The position numbers and the translations under genes are program-made. This document shows, one piece after another, positions 1-10,961 of a stretch of 64,000 nucleotides of DNA; within the stretch, counting starts at the first letter, position 1, and each line of letters begins with the position of its first letter. This DNA is from Endothia cerciana (lineage: Eukaryota > Ascomycota > Sordariomycetes > Diaporthales > Cryphonectriaceae): contig JALRMH010000022.1 of NCBI GenBank assembly GCA_026119935.1, positions 584,223-648,222 on the forward strand, given 5' to 3'. The notes beneath the pieces were generated by a model. The model was not told where the DNA came from. It worked only from the letters and a program-made list of their open reading frames with translations, and did not search any database.

Positions 1-934
1 TGTGACGGCTGTTAGCTGGATAGCTTTGAGGATCGTGGGCAAGGGGTTCAGGTTACTTGTTGCAGCTCGGTCTTGTCTCATCGCACTTCACACGACGTAT
101 CCTGGAGACGGTGATGAGTGCTGGGCTAGGTCCGATATGGATATGGAATTCTAAGGATCCACGACCAACCTGCAGGTAATACACCCAGTCTTCGTCCGCT
201 TCCGCGGGCCAGGCCTATCTGACCCACTGTCGGTCTCTTCGTCCATGGTTGAGCGTCCTGGCCGCTTTCTTCGGTTCGACATGAAAAGGACTGTTCTCAA
301 TATGAGAGATGTGACAGATTCGGATCTCCCGGGGCCCTGGTCTGAAGTGACTGGCCTGGAATGCCGGCAGTCAGCCTGGGGAATCCTTCAGGCGCCATAC
401 CTGGCTGGCCCTTGTCCTCAGCCCCTGAACTCAAGCTGAGAACACTGCCACTTGTCCAGATGAGTGCTTATACGACTCACGCCTAAGCACTGTGGGCCTT
501 TTTCGAACGCGTAAATCCGGGGAGGGGGGGGGGGGGATTGAGTGCGACCTACGATACAATATGGCTCGATACAATCAATCCGACTGGACTAGTAAGGTGT
601 AGTGGTGAGACTCCCTCCCGCCTTTTGTATACTGCCTACAAATAGATTGAATGGGGCTCTTCACGATAGAGCCGCCTCGGGCCGGTGAAGTCATATTACA
701 AGCACTACAGTATGTATCAATGTGTCTAACAGTCGTTATCGTTTATAGGAACTCACATGAGTTGTGGATGTAGCACCGCAAGAACACCGTCATCATGGCG
801 ATTCCAGTGCCACCCAATATCAACAGGAAGGTCACCTGCGTGCCCATCAAGACCGCGACGAACGCCCAATAGAGGACATCCGTGGGCGACTGGCAACCAA
901 AGACGACGACCTTCTGCTTCCCCTGTTGGGAGCT
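1..934. other. Intergenic, no gene seen
   Basis: No open frame here has recognisable protein character or splice-linked continuation. A G homopolymer of about 13 lies near 523-536. The 757-1440 plus-strand frames are shadows of the oxidoreductase on the other strand. Confidence 0.6.
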
Positions 935-2794
935 CTACTCCGGAGGCCCCAAGCTCAGAGGGTCCAACCCGCCCTTGAGCTTGCTCTTGGACGGCATCTT
1001 GCCAAGAGCCATCAGCTCCGCACTCTGCGACATAGCGGGATCCTTCCCCATACTCGCCATGGCGACAACGGTCTCACCCTTGGTGTAGTAAGCCGCCCAA
1101 CTGCCCTCGGCCAGGCTGCCCTGAATCACCACATCGTCATACCCGCCGACCGTGTTTCCGCAGTAGCGTAGTTGTGCGGTAAGTGCACTCCAGAACACGG
1201 GTGTGAACGGGGTGACCTTCCTGGTGGGCGCGACAATATGGCCTGCGACAGTACGACCAGCGTTCTGAGCCACGTTCCAGTGCTCGATGCGGATGTACTT
1301 GCCCTCGCCGCCGGGACCGTGGTAGGGGTACGACGCAATGTCGCCAATGGCGTAGACATCCTTCAGCCCGACGACACTGAAGTTCTCGTCCGTCTTGAGG
1401 CTGCCATCCTCCTCGAGCTTGACAATGCTGTTATCCCTTAGATATTGCGTGGCTGGTGAGACGCCCACGCCGAGGATGACCAGGTCTGCTTCCAGACTTG
1501 TGCCGTCTTTCAGAGCAACGGCGCCGACGTTGGAGGGGTCTGACTCGGAGGGCTCAGCCTTGTCGACGGAAGCACCCATGTAAAACTTGACGCCCTTGCC
1601 CTCCAGAGCCTTCTGGAGGGAGACACCAACCTCCTTGCCCAGCACACGCTCCAGGGGCACACTCTCCATTCCGATAATGGTCACCTCATTGTCCGCGGTC
1701 GTGGCGTTCGCCACTTCCATGCCGATGAAAGAGCTACCGACCACCACGATCTTCTTCCCCTTGGGCCCGATAGCATCGACGATCTTCTTCGTGTCGTGGA
1801 GGTTCCTCAGCGTGAAGATGTTGTTTAGCACCTTGAAGCCCTGCAGAGGCAAGACCCTAGCTGTGCCGCCCGTGGCCAGGACGAGCTTGCCGTAGCCGAA
1901 CGTACCGCCGCTCTTGGTCGATGCGGTCTTGTCGGCGAAGTTGACGCTTGTCACCTCGTCCTCCACGATCTCGACGCTGCCACTGTCGAACCACGCCTTG
2001 TCACGCCACTGGACCTTGCTCGCATCTGTGATGAGGGCCTTGGAGAGCTTGGTTCGGTCGATTGGCAGGTAACCCTCGTTGGTGATGAGGGTGATAGGCC
2101 CCTCGAACCCATTGGCACGGAGGCCCTCGATTGTCCCCATAGCACCAGACCCACCGCCAACGACGAGGACTCTGTCCTCCTTCTTGGCGGTAGAGGCATT
2201 GCACCTGAACTTGGGCTGGCGCCTGCTAGACTTGATGGCCGCCTCCTCGCCAGTGATGTAGACTGATCCGTCGTCCTTCTGTGTGACCTTGAACACGGGA
2301 AGGGCATCCAGCGCGGGGGCATCCTCGACGTCGCCGGTCTTGGCGTTGAAGCAAGCTGTGGAAGGGAGAGATGATGTCAGCATTCCGGCCCAGACCTCAG
2401 CCCGCCAACAGAGGGAACGGATGAGGCAGAGCTAACCTCCGTGCCATGGGCAGGTCAGGCGGCCGTTGGTGGTCAAGACGCCCTTGACCAAAGGAGCACC
2501 GTAATGCGTGCAGTTCGCGCCGAGGGCCTGAACCTTTCCGCCTGCATTGACGAGTAGCACCTTCCTGTCAAGGCCCTCGACGTCGAACTCCTGCTTGTAG
2601 CCCGGCTTCAGGTCGAGCGAGGTAACGCCCGGAAGTTTGTACTCTTGGGCCATGGCTCGTGATGTCGACGTGCTGAGGTTGCGGGGTTGAGAGGTTGTCC
2701 TTCCGGGTCCAGGGAGAGACTGATTGTTGCTGATGAGAGGTCTTGCAACCCTGTAGAAAGAATATGGGCTGATCCTGAGGGTGAGATGATTCAT
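935..2794 (-). CDS. Rieske-domain AIF-like NADH oxidoreductase (AIFM3 type)
   Basis: Predicted 592-residue flavoprotein from two exons, 2794-2437 and 2355-935, joined across an 81-nt intron (GTTAGC...CACAG) that restores WHGACFN. The Rieske [2Fe-2S] ligands are visible as C95-x-H97 and C115-x2-H118. The FAD dinucleotide motif GGGSGAMG lies near 185-192, the NADH motif VGSSFIGME near 325-333, and the second FAD contact is YAIGDIA. This order (Rieske, then two Rossmann folds, then a C-terminal domain) is that of AIFM3/apoptosis-inducing-factor-like reductases. The ATG at 2794 is preferred: it opens an acid-free, Arg-rich leader (MNHLTLRISPYSFYRVARPL) ending in RNLSTSTSR, typical of a mitochondrial presequence. 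The frame upstream of it has no ATG. An internal ATG at 2652 (MAQEYKLPG) could give a cytosolic form. The electron donor and acceptor are not shown by the sequence. Confidence 0.9.
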
Positions 2795-3106
2795 GAAGTT
2801 CACAATCCTGGGGGAGGAGGAGCAGGTGACGTTCACGAAAAAGATGAGATGAGGGGGTGCTGCAGCTCGAGACGCGGAGCAGAATCAACGGCGGGATGAG
2901 GGGCCAAGGGAGGGGTTCGCTTCCCAATTGCTCCTCCCTCCCCCTCCAGGCCTTCCCACAGTGGTGATGCCTCCATGCGCTTAGTATACGGGGCGCCCTG
3001 AGTGGTCGAAGCTACCCCTGTCGCGGCCCTGGCCCATGACGACATCAGTGCCTGACGTGCTGGAGACCACCCGACATACCCGGGGCCGTGGGGGCTTACT
3101 ATGCAC

Positions 3107-3146
3107 TGCTATGGTGCTATGGTGCTATGGTGCTATGGTGCTACGG
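3107..3146. repeat. 8-bp tandem repeat TGCTATGG
   Basis: Four perfect copies of TGCTATGG are followed by a fifth with one change (TGCTACGG) and a partial sixth. It is a short minisatellite in the intergenic region. Confidence 0.9.
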
Positions 3147-3633
3147 TACTATGAACAAACTACTATGGGCATGCTGCTACCAGGGTATGATACACCGCCC
3201 TGACTAGTCATGACCTGACAGACCCAATATCACCTTCCTTGGAGCAATGCCAGATACCGAGCCGGGACATTATATCCGAGTCCCTGGAGTTCTGAAACCG
3301 TGCGGTCGTCCACGGCACTTCTACTTACTCAGTAGACACTCATGACAAAGCTGCCCGGGCGAGGAGAGGGCGGGGTTGGGTGTTGCTGCGGATGGAGTCC
3401 ATGCCACCAGACCCTTGTCCAATATCATGTTGATCGTCAGGGCGGGTCAAAACCACCTACAGCGAGCATTTAACGCGTCGACACGCCATGCTCGACCTGT
3501 ATTTACCTCAACCTTAAATCTTTCTTAGTTTTCTTCTTCTTCCCCTGCCCACCAAGTGAAGAGAAGACAGCATCCCCGACCCTTTGTGGCCTATTTTTGT
3601 GCTTTTAGGCGCTCCGTCTTCATCTCCGTCACG

Positions 3634-3684
3634 CCGCACACATATACACGCGCACACACACACGCACACGCACACGCACACACA
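3634..3684. repeat. CA/CG dinucleotide tract in 5' leader
   Basis: Alternating CA with occasional CG (cacacacacgcacacgcac) ends two bases before the ATG at 3687, so it probably lies in the 5' UTR of the downstream gene. Its length is likely to vary between strains. Confidence 0.85.
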
Positions 3685-3686
3685 AG

Positions 3687-4195
3687 ATGGCGGCGGAACT
3701 CAACCCATACAAGAACACTCGCGAGGAGTATACCATGGCCGCTCTGGAGCAGCCCATTCCAGACGATGCCGACCCCAAGTGGAAGCAGCTGAACCGCACG
3801 CTCAAGGACCTCGTGTTGAGGCTGCTCAACCACGACGCCATGCGCGCGAACAAGACCCAGCCCTTCATGACGCCTGCCGCAAACAAGAACCGCGTCTACT
3901 TCCTCTGGGACTCTGTCAGCCGCATTCTGGTACGAGCAGCCCCCCCAACCCCCCAACCCGTCCTCAACAAGGAAGTCTATCAGAAGCTAGACGGTCACAG
4001 AACGGCCTGTATCAGATCCCCTGGCAGCTGCAAGGCAGCAGCTCCTGGAACTCGAGCCTCGAACAACACTGGCAGCAGGATTGTCTTGCAAAGTCCAAAT
4101 TCGTGGCTTCCATAATGGTAGACCAGCCCGGTGGTGAGGGCCCTGAGCTGGGCAGCGATATCAAGCAGCTTGCTCGGGAGTTGATGACCATCTGA
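3687..4195 (+). CDS. Small conserved-looking protein of unknown function
   Basis: Predicted 145 residues in two exons, 3687-3929 and 4001-4195. The 71-nt intron starts GTACGA and ends CACAG, phase 0, joining SVSRIL to NGLYQIPW. I do not recognise the family. The product is soluble, mildly acidic, with a helical-looking centre (WKQLNRTLKDLVLRLLNHD) and no signal peptide or membrane segment. A second in-frame ATG at 3735 has a better context (ACCATGG) and may be the true start, which would remove 16 residues. The clean splice junction and even codon use support a real gene. Confidence 0.65.
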
Positions 4196-4735
4196 GCGTG
4201 GCTACTATAGGGAACTTCTCTCGCGACCACGAAATATAACTACATGCCAGTTGGTATGGCTATCGATCACTATGCACTGCGAGGCTCCTCCAAGAGCACA
4301 GTCTTTTTTTTTCATCCGGCCAAATGTACCAATCAAGCGGGAGCTATTCATAGGCTGACCCTGATGGACCGAATCTCGTGATCCGGTCGCACGTCTCTGC
4401 AGAGCATACCGAACGTCTGGTCCGTGTTGGCAATGCGAGCTCAGCACGGCGCATTTTAGTAGGACTGTTTCCAAGATTGTAAGCCGGCGAGCCGCATGCA
4501 GCGCGCGGGACCCTGAGGAGGCTAAAGGATGAGAGGACGGATGATCGTAGCACTCGGCGCTTCACCAAAATTACTGACTTCCACCGACTTCAGATGAAAA
4601 TACAGTATTTCTTTTTTTCTTTCCTCTTTCTTCCAACTCGAGAATCCTAATCGTATTATTACGGGACAAGCTACCTGCTACGTGCGCAGATGACATGACT
4701 GATTCGGCAAGACAGGCGGGTCTGCCGCTGTGAAG
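4196..4735. other. Intergenic, no gene seen
   Basis: Short unconnected frames only. A T-rich tract at 4601-4630 precedes the rhodopsin-fold gene. Confidence 0.5.
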
Positions 4736-6206
4736 ATGCCGAAGCATGGCTGCGATATTCCGTTTGCAGCGACGATGGCCATCCTGCTGTTGTCAGCAGT
4801 AAGTGTTGCGTATATCCCAGCCACCGTGCTTCCCATCTCTCGACACACTATACCGACGACTGATTCCTTACCTACACGTTGGTCCTGCAACATCGATCTG
4901 CAAAAGGGCCTCGATACGATGACATGGCCGCGAATCGTCTTGTTAGCTCAACGCACTGATGAGAATGAAGGGAATCGAGGGCCGCTTAACATCCGAATTT
5001 CAACCGTCCTCCTGCTACTCGCTACGATCTTCATCTTCCTGAGGTTCTTAACACGTCACTTGAAGAACATCCCGTATGGCGCAGACGACTGGACGTGTCT
5101 CGTGGCATGGGTAAGTATGCATTCTCGGATGGCTTCAGGGCCGAGAGCCAAGAGATAGGACAAAAGAGCCCAGTGCTTCTAACGCGGCATTCTAGGCATC
5201 GCTTCTTGCGTGTGGAGGGCTGAACTACGCTCAGGTCGCAAATGGACTCGGCCGCCATGTCGACACCTTGACCCCTAACCAGGTAGAGATGGGCCTCAAA
5301 TGCCTGCTGGCGCTGGAGTGCATGTACAACGCCACGATGGTGATCATCAAGATCAGCTTCTGCTGCATGTACATGCGACTTTTTTTCCCGCGGCTGAGAT
5401 ATAGCGTGTACGCCGTGGCCGCATGCTCGGCGGCCTCGGGCGTCGCCTTCATCTTCGTCTGTATTTTCCAGTGCAGGCCTCCGGCGAAATTCTGGCAGCC
5501 CACGCTCCAGGGAACCTGTCTCTATGCAAAACCGCTATACATCGTGAACTCGGTGCTGAATTTCCTCATCGACCTTGCCCTGCTCTGGTTACCACTCAGT
5601 CAGGTCGTCGTGTTGAAGTTGCAGCCGGCCATCAAGGTATCTCTCTGCTCTGTATTCCTGCTTGGAGCATTGTAAGTGGCCCCTAATGGCTCCCTGTGTT
5701 GTCGAGGTGGCTCCGCTGATACGTCTGGTCCTGTAGCGTCTCGTTCTCAAGTCTATACCGCATCAAGACTCTGGTGGATGTAGATACGACTGATTTCACG
5801 TGTAAGCCACACAACAACAGCACAAACGCGAGTCTATACAAGGAAATCTCATTTTGCCTATGACGCAGGGACATTTATGAACTCGAATCTATGGACGATC
5901 ATCGAGATGTCTTGCAGTGTCATCAGCGCCTGCCTGCCAACCTTGAGGCCGCTTATCGTAATACTTTCAGACAGCTTCGCCTCGCTCACCTCACGACAGG
6001 GCGCCCCAATCATCTCGAATGGTCCACCTCGTGCGATAACGGTCCAGACGACACGTGAGCGGCGCCACTCGAGCAGCATAGTATCTCTCCAGATACACGG
6101 TACGGCGACCAGGTGTTCTGGGAGTGTGTCGACCCAGGGCAATGACACTTATTCCAAGGATTGCCCCGCTACTGAGATAACTCGCCCTAGGGGCTCTTGT
6201 CAATAG
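4736..6206 (+). CDS. Rhodopsin-fold (SAT20/PTH11-like) integral membrane protein
   Basis: Predicted 417 residues in four exons: 4736-5110, 5196-5671, 5737-5801 and 5869-6206. All donors are GTAAGT/GTAAGC and all acceptors are YAG. The open frame begins with a GTG at 4730; the first ATG is 4736. The protein has a hydrophobic N-terminal segment, then the fungal rhodopsin-domain pattern: FLRFLTRHL before a loop with GADDW, an alpha-helical core, FQCRPPAKFW after the fourth helix, SLYRIKTLVD, and the signature W-x-IIEM-x-C-x-VISACLPTLRPL near the end. These proteins are putative seven-helix plasma-membrane sensors related to PTH11; the ligand is unknown. The tail after the last helix is short and polar. 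A paralogue lies at 13023. Confidence 0.85.
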
Positions 6207-7745
6207 GACCAGGGATCGTTCTAAAATAGATGAAATCGCTGCTAGCTGAGCAGACTTATAGCCCTCGAGGTGGAGAGCTGGCCTAATGGCCTGTCCTAAC
6301 AAAATATAACCTCCTCTCATTCTGACTATGGACTCTGCCACCATGCGACCTGGATTTTCCACGAATTCTGGCTTTTTGTGCTGTCAGAAATGGCAAAAAG
6401 CTCCGGCCAGGAGCTGGTGCTCCTGGCGGCCGAAAACCCCCGGCCCGTCCCATCGTGGGGGGTTTTGCGAATTCTTCTGGTGACCAGTGTACTAGAGGAT
6501 ATAGTCAGGGGAACTTCCGCCACACATGAGCGTACTGTCCCTGGATCCCTTTTCCACGGAAACTTCCCAGGAATTTTTTTTTGCCGGGCTAGGGTTTGAA
6601 CGGGTGACCCCTCCGGTTTTGGTACTCGACCGCATCAGATCTATTTGGTACGCGCTATACCGTTGAGTTAGGCAACGCGGATTGCGGTCGAGACGGTACC
6701 TGAGCACCTCGAATCCGATCTATAGGTTTTCAAGAAGTTTCTGTATTTCAGATCGGTAATCAGACTCATGTTCTCAACGACACATGCCTTAGGTAGGTAT
6801 TTGCCGACCTCACACAGGTCGCTGCGCATTCAGCGCTAGAATTACGACCACGGTATAATGTTCATTCGCGAGTGTGGAATCGGTTCTTCAACAGCAGCCT
6901 TTGCCCCCCTCGAACTTTTCAGCCTCCTAGAGGACTTGATAGTTGGATGTCTCTCTTCTCATCGACCTGAAAGCCCCGAATGTCGCCTGCGGGGATCTTC
7001 ACCACAGTCAAGCATCCGCTACCAGGTCTGCCAAGCGCGAGGAGTACCTACCTAGACCACACGATGCCCTCGAAGTCTCCAATACTTTGAGGACTTGGTG
7101 TTGGGCGTGGGCTGAACAGAGAGGCGACATAACGAGAGACTAGAAGATCGTTGGAAGGGAACCTGCTTTGCAATTGAGTTATTATAACGTATCCATGATC
7201 ATTATCACCAAGGCCCCTGCGGATCTGGCATCTTCTTTGCTTGTTGTCGCCGTCGTCCATGTCTCTTAGGGCTGGTGAAATAGTGCGACCAAGGGTGAAG
7301 AAGCAGGCCTGTTTACTCAGTTGAGTGTGGAGGGGCTGAAAGAACCTGCCGTCACTACTGCGATGGCAACCCTGCATCGTAGCCATCGTCATCCATCCAC
7401 CAAACAGAATGCTAAGTGTGGGGGTCAAGTCGGGCATAACATGTACCTGATATGGGACTTTGCTCTTAAATATCATGAATAGTCACCACTATCCTAATTT
7501 GGGTCTAGTGTGATGATTTTCTGCAGCTTTCCTCACAACCAAGTACGGGATGCCCGGATCTTCGGCATTAATCTGGCCGTCAAGATGGGAGTTTCTTGGC
7601 CGATTTACGGACGTTCACCTAGATACCTACTAAGCCCAGAACACTTCATCGAGTCGTGTCTTTCTTCCTTCTTTCCTTCCTTCCTCCCTTCCTTCAAAGA
7701 TATCTTTCGATCTGGAAGCACCTAGACGCCACATCCAAGCACGGA
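6207..7745. other. Intergenic region with a decayed tRNA-like element
   Basis: No supported gene. It contains the tRNA-like relic at 6585-6690, a short GC-rich palindromic-looking stretch near 6405-6465, and a CTTCC-rich pyrimidine tract at 7655-7695 just upstream of the MFS gene. Confidence 0.5.
6585..6690 (-). pseudogene. tRNA-like relic or SINE head
   Basis: Read on the minus strand, CCTAACTCAACGGTATAGCGC resembles a tRNA D-arm/A box. About 68 bases on, GGTCACCCGTTCAAACCC resembles a T-arm/B box. The acceptor halves (GCGTTGCC and AGCCCGGC) do not pair, the T-stem is disrupted, and nine A residues follow directly instead of a T-run terminator. A working tRNA is therefore unlikely. A tRNA-derived SINE head with an A-rich tail, or a mutated tRNA copy, fits better. 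Confidence 0.35.
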
Positions 7746-9708
7746 ATGAGAACAAACTCGCGTCAGGACGATGCTGGCACGCAGGTCCGTATAGACACCG
7801 AGCTTGACTTGGATTCGGAACGGGGAGATCACGGCGACACAGAAGATAGCAGGCTCTTGCAAACGCACGATGCTGATCAAGACGACCGGGAAGCAGCGTC
7901 TGTTGATGCGCCCTCTGGCTCTGGGTCTCGACTACAAGCTACCGGAATAGAGAGCCTTGGTGGACAGCAGTCTGTGGGAGGCCAGCAGAAGAAGCCAAAC
8001 GTGGCAGTGGCCTGGAAAGATTTACCTCAAAAACAGCAGCTCATGGTTATCGTCCTCACCAGATTGTCGGAGCCTCTCGTCCAAACCAGTCTGCAGTCCT
8101 ATATGTTCTATCAGCTGAAATGGTTCGACCCGTCACTTCCTGACTCCGTCGTCTCCAGCCAGGCCGGAATACTACACGCCTCGTTCACCGCCGCGCAACT
8201 ATTTACAGCGATGATCTGGGGTCGTGTTGCCGATTCTAGTCGCTTTGGCCGCAAGACAGTTGTCCTCATCGGTCTGACCGGCACCATGATATCGTGCCTA
8301 GGCTTTGGCTTCAGCACAACATTCTGGCAGGCGTTGCTATTTAGGAGCATGGGGGGGGCCACGAACGGGAATGTCGGTGTCTTAAGGACGATGATCTCCG
8401 AACTCGTGCGGGAGAAAAAGTATCAGCAGAGGGCGTTCGTCTTGTTGCCCATGACTTTCAACATCGGCGTGATCATTGGGCCCATCCTTGGCGGACTCCT
8501 TGCGGACCCTGCAGGTAGTTATCCGGCTGTGTTTGGGAAGGTGGAATTCTTTCGTCGCTTTCCGTACGCCTTGCCGAACATCGTCAGTGCATTCTTCCTA
8601 ATGTCTGCGGCGTTGTCAGCTTGGCTGCGCCTAGAAGAAGTAGGTGATACCATTCTCTTCTCAGAGACTAGGGCTACAGCTGCTGACTCTTCCAAAGACA
8701 CTCGACGCGCGAGCAGACAGGAGAGACTACGGCATCGAGTTGGGGAGAAAATTTTCTTCAGCTGTGTCCGTCTGCTTGCGCAGGGGGGCCTCCGTCAAAT
8801 ATGAGCCCCTTGCATCTGCTGAAGAAGCCAGCAACAGCCTTGAAATGGCGCACTCCCCGACTTTGCCGAGGTCGTCATCCACGGCTGCGAGAGATTCAAC
8901 CTCCATGAAGAGAAGACCTCGGTATACCCAGCGCCTCGCCTTCCGCCGCATTTTTACCCGCAATGTTTGCACGACGCTTCTTGCTCATTCTCTCCTCGCC
9001 TTTCACGTCGGCACCTTCAACTCCTTGTGGTTCGTCTTCCTCTCGACGCCGGTCTACGACCCGAGCAAGCCATCCGCACCCAGGCGTCACTTGCCATTCA
9101 TTTTTACAGGTGGGCTCGGCCTTCCACCCGCTAAGGTTGGTGTGGCAATGTCAATCCTGGGGATCATTGGCATCTCTTTGCAATTATTCGTCTACCCGAC
9201 TTTATCCGCACGACTCGGCACTGTGCGGTGTTTGCGGCTGTTCCTCCTCTGTTTTCCCGTCACCTACTTCTTGCTTCCCTACCTATCACTTGTGCCGAGC
9301 TCTTCGCCTCCGCCGAGCCCAAAATCTGGAATATTGATGTGGATCTCTGTAACAGCGGTTCTGTGCTTTCAGGTGGTGGGGAGGACGTTCAGTCTACCCA
9401 ACAGCACAATTTTAGTGAACAACTGTTCGCCACATCCAAGCGTTCTGGGGACCGTGCACGGTCTAGCACAGAGTTGCACCTCGGCGGCAAGGACCATTGG
9501 CCCAATGCTCTGTGGATACTTCTATGGCCTCGGGCTCGCGAAAGGCGTCGTTGGTGCTGTGTGGTGGGGCTTGAGCTGCTTTGCAACCATTGGATGGATG
9601 ACGAGCTGGCTCGTGAAAGAAGGTGATGGCCACGAAATCTGGCTGGAGGGTGATGATGAGGGAGAGGCGACGGCAACGGAGCAAGACGAGCCTGATTCAT
9701 CTCAATGA
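7746..9708 (+). CDS. Major facilitator superfamily transporter
   Basis: Predicted 634 residues from two exons, 7746-8639 and 8698-9708. Residues 1-100 are a polar, acidic N-terminal tail. The first helix region begins near LPQKQQLMVIVLTRLSEPL. MFS motif A is visible as GRVADSSRFGRKTV after helix 2, and GPILGGLLAD and PYALPNIVSAFFL mark helices 5-6. The second half has six more helices and an acidic tail. The sequence resembles the fungal family related to plant ZIF1 and yeast YCR023C; the substrate is unknown. The intron is best placed as GTAGGT to CAAAG, 58 nt, with branch point GCTGAC ten bases before the AAG acceptor. This restores LEETLDARADRRDYG, as expected for the family. The earlier CTACAG site would make a 40-nt intron lacking that branch point. 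Confidence 0.85.
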
Positions 9709-10961
9709 CCCGCCGGATAGCGCCGCAGACGCCTCCAGCTGGAAATAAATATAGAAAGAACACATGGCCGCTAGAGGGGTATTACTGACTATCGTATCCG
9801 ACTATCATATCAGAAGTCCGAGGCTTAAAAGATCAAGTGACGGACAAAGTGAAATACTGTGAAGCACCCAGGAGCTCATCTTTGCATGTTCAGGTCTTTC
9901 TACGCACAGAGCTGCCCACGGACTTGGAGTCATGACAGACCTGAAACTCGATACCTCGTAGCAAGCACGTCCACTTACGCCCCGCCTGGCTCCATATTTT
10001 CTTCTTAGATTCCTTCGTCCTATCAACTGCCGAGCCCATTGGGTTCCGTGCGATGTACGGGGCAAGATGAGGGGGTCTTTGCCAGCGCACCCATGTGCTC
10101 GCAGGGGGCACCCTCAAAGTTGAAGCATGATCCTGATGTAGATCGATCACAATAGCCGCTTCTCGTTGGATGAGCGAACCTACGTCGGTTTCAGGTACTA
10201 CAGCGGGGCTTTTGAGATGTCAGAAACTTAATTTTGGTCTTGGTACCCAAATACAAATCCCAGGGATTAGTTTTACCACTTCGCCACCAAGGCTGAGGAG
10301 TTTGTATGTGTAGCCTCGGGGGCGAGGTGGTAACTAAAATTCATCCCCGGGGTTGACCGACGCATCACGTTGTCGACTAAAGATAAGGTCCTAGTTACAC
10401 TGAAATCACTCGACAACTTGCTGCCATGTTGGTTATTTAATACAGCCTTTGACGACTTCGCCGTCAAGGCCCCGCACTGACATTGCGTGCCCTATTCGAG
10501 CCTTGCGGACATTATCTATCTCTTCTAGTATACCTTAGTACAGAGGCTGGTCAGGCGGACGAGATTGCGATGTGCCATAATTGTCGTAGGTTCGAGCCTC
10601 TGAGTCGCATCCATCCTCCGCTTCTTACTGAACGCGGCTATTCGAACGACAATCTCACCTCCTTGATGCGGGGGGTCGATCATTAGGTATCCACCCTTGC
10701 GACGACAAAGATAACCTTCACGGCACAAGCTGCTGAGGAGCAAGTGCCGAGTGAGGGAATAGGTAGAATAAACTGAGAGTACATACCCGTATAAAACGGA
10801 GGCATGCCCAGCACTATACGCTCGGTTGGTGATGAACACTTTTTCCCCAATACAGTTGCCCATACCTCACATTCCTTACAAGATTTCCAGCCACTCTCTC
10901 GAACAACTTTTACCCTCTATTGTACAATTTCTGCCTTCATTTTTTCATCGAATCAGCCACG
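9709..10961. other. Intergenic region with inverted-repeat element
   Basis: No gene supported. It contains the imperfect inverted repeat at 10254-10357, a third partial copy at 10452-10471, and a possible decayed tRNA-like pair of boxes near 10536 and 10589. Confidence 0.5.
10254..10357. repeat. Imperfect inverted repeat, hairpin or MITE relic
   Basis: The left arm (about 10254-10294) contains TACCACTTCGCCACCAAGGC. The right arm (about 10312-10357) carries its reverse complement as AGCCTCGGGGGCGAGGTGGTA, with three mismatches in the inner 23 bp and a 17-base loop. The similarity continues outward through CAAATCCCAGGGAT and ATCCCCGGGGTTG. Most differences are C/T or G/A, as expected of old repeat-induced point mutation. 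A third partial copy, ACGACTTCGCCGTCAAGGCC, lies at 10452-10471. Confidence 0.5.

Larger units (their letters stand above)
2795..3686. other. Divergent intergenic region with two simple repeats
   Basis: This is the upstream region shared by the oxidoreductase (leftward) and the small gene at 3687 (rightward). It contains an 8-bp tandem repeat near 3107-3146 and a CA-rich tract directly before the ATG at 3687, with a pyrimidine-rich stretch at 3520-3550 typical of fungal core promoters. No coding sequence was seen. Confidence 0.6.

Noticed and set aside
3591..3956. Minus-strand ORF with Cys/Val repeats at 3.6-3.9 kb
   Set aside because: It is produced by translating the CA repeat in the opposite strand.
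10529..10610. Possible tRNA with A box at 10536 and B box GGTTCGAGCC at 10589
   Set aside because: The acceptor and T-stem do not pair; the only strong pairing (CAGAGGCT with AGCCTCTG) spans just 62 bases, too short for a tRNA.
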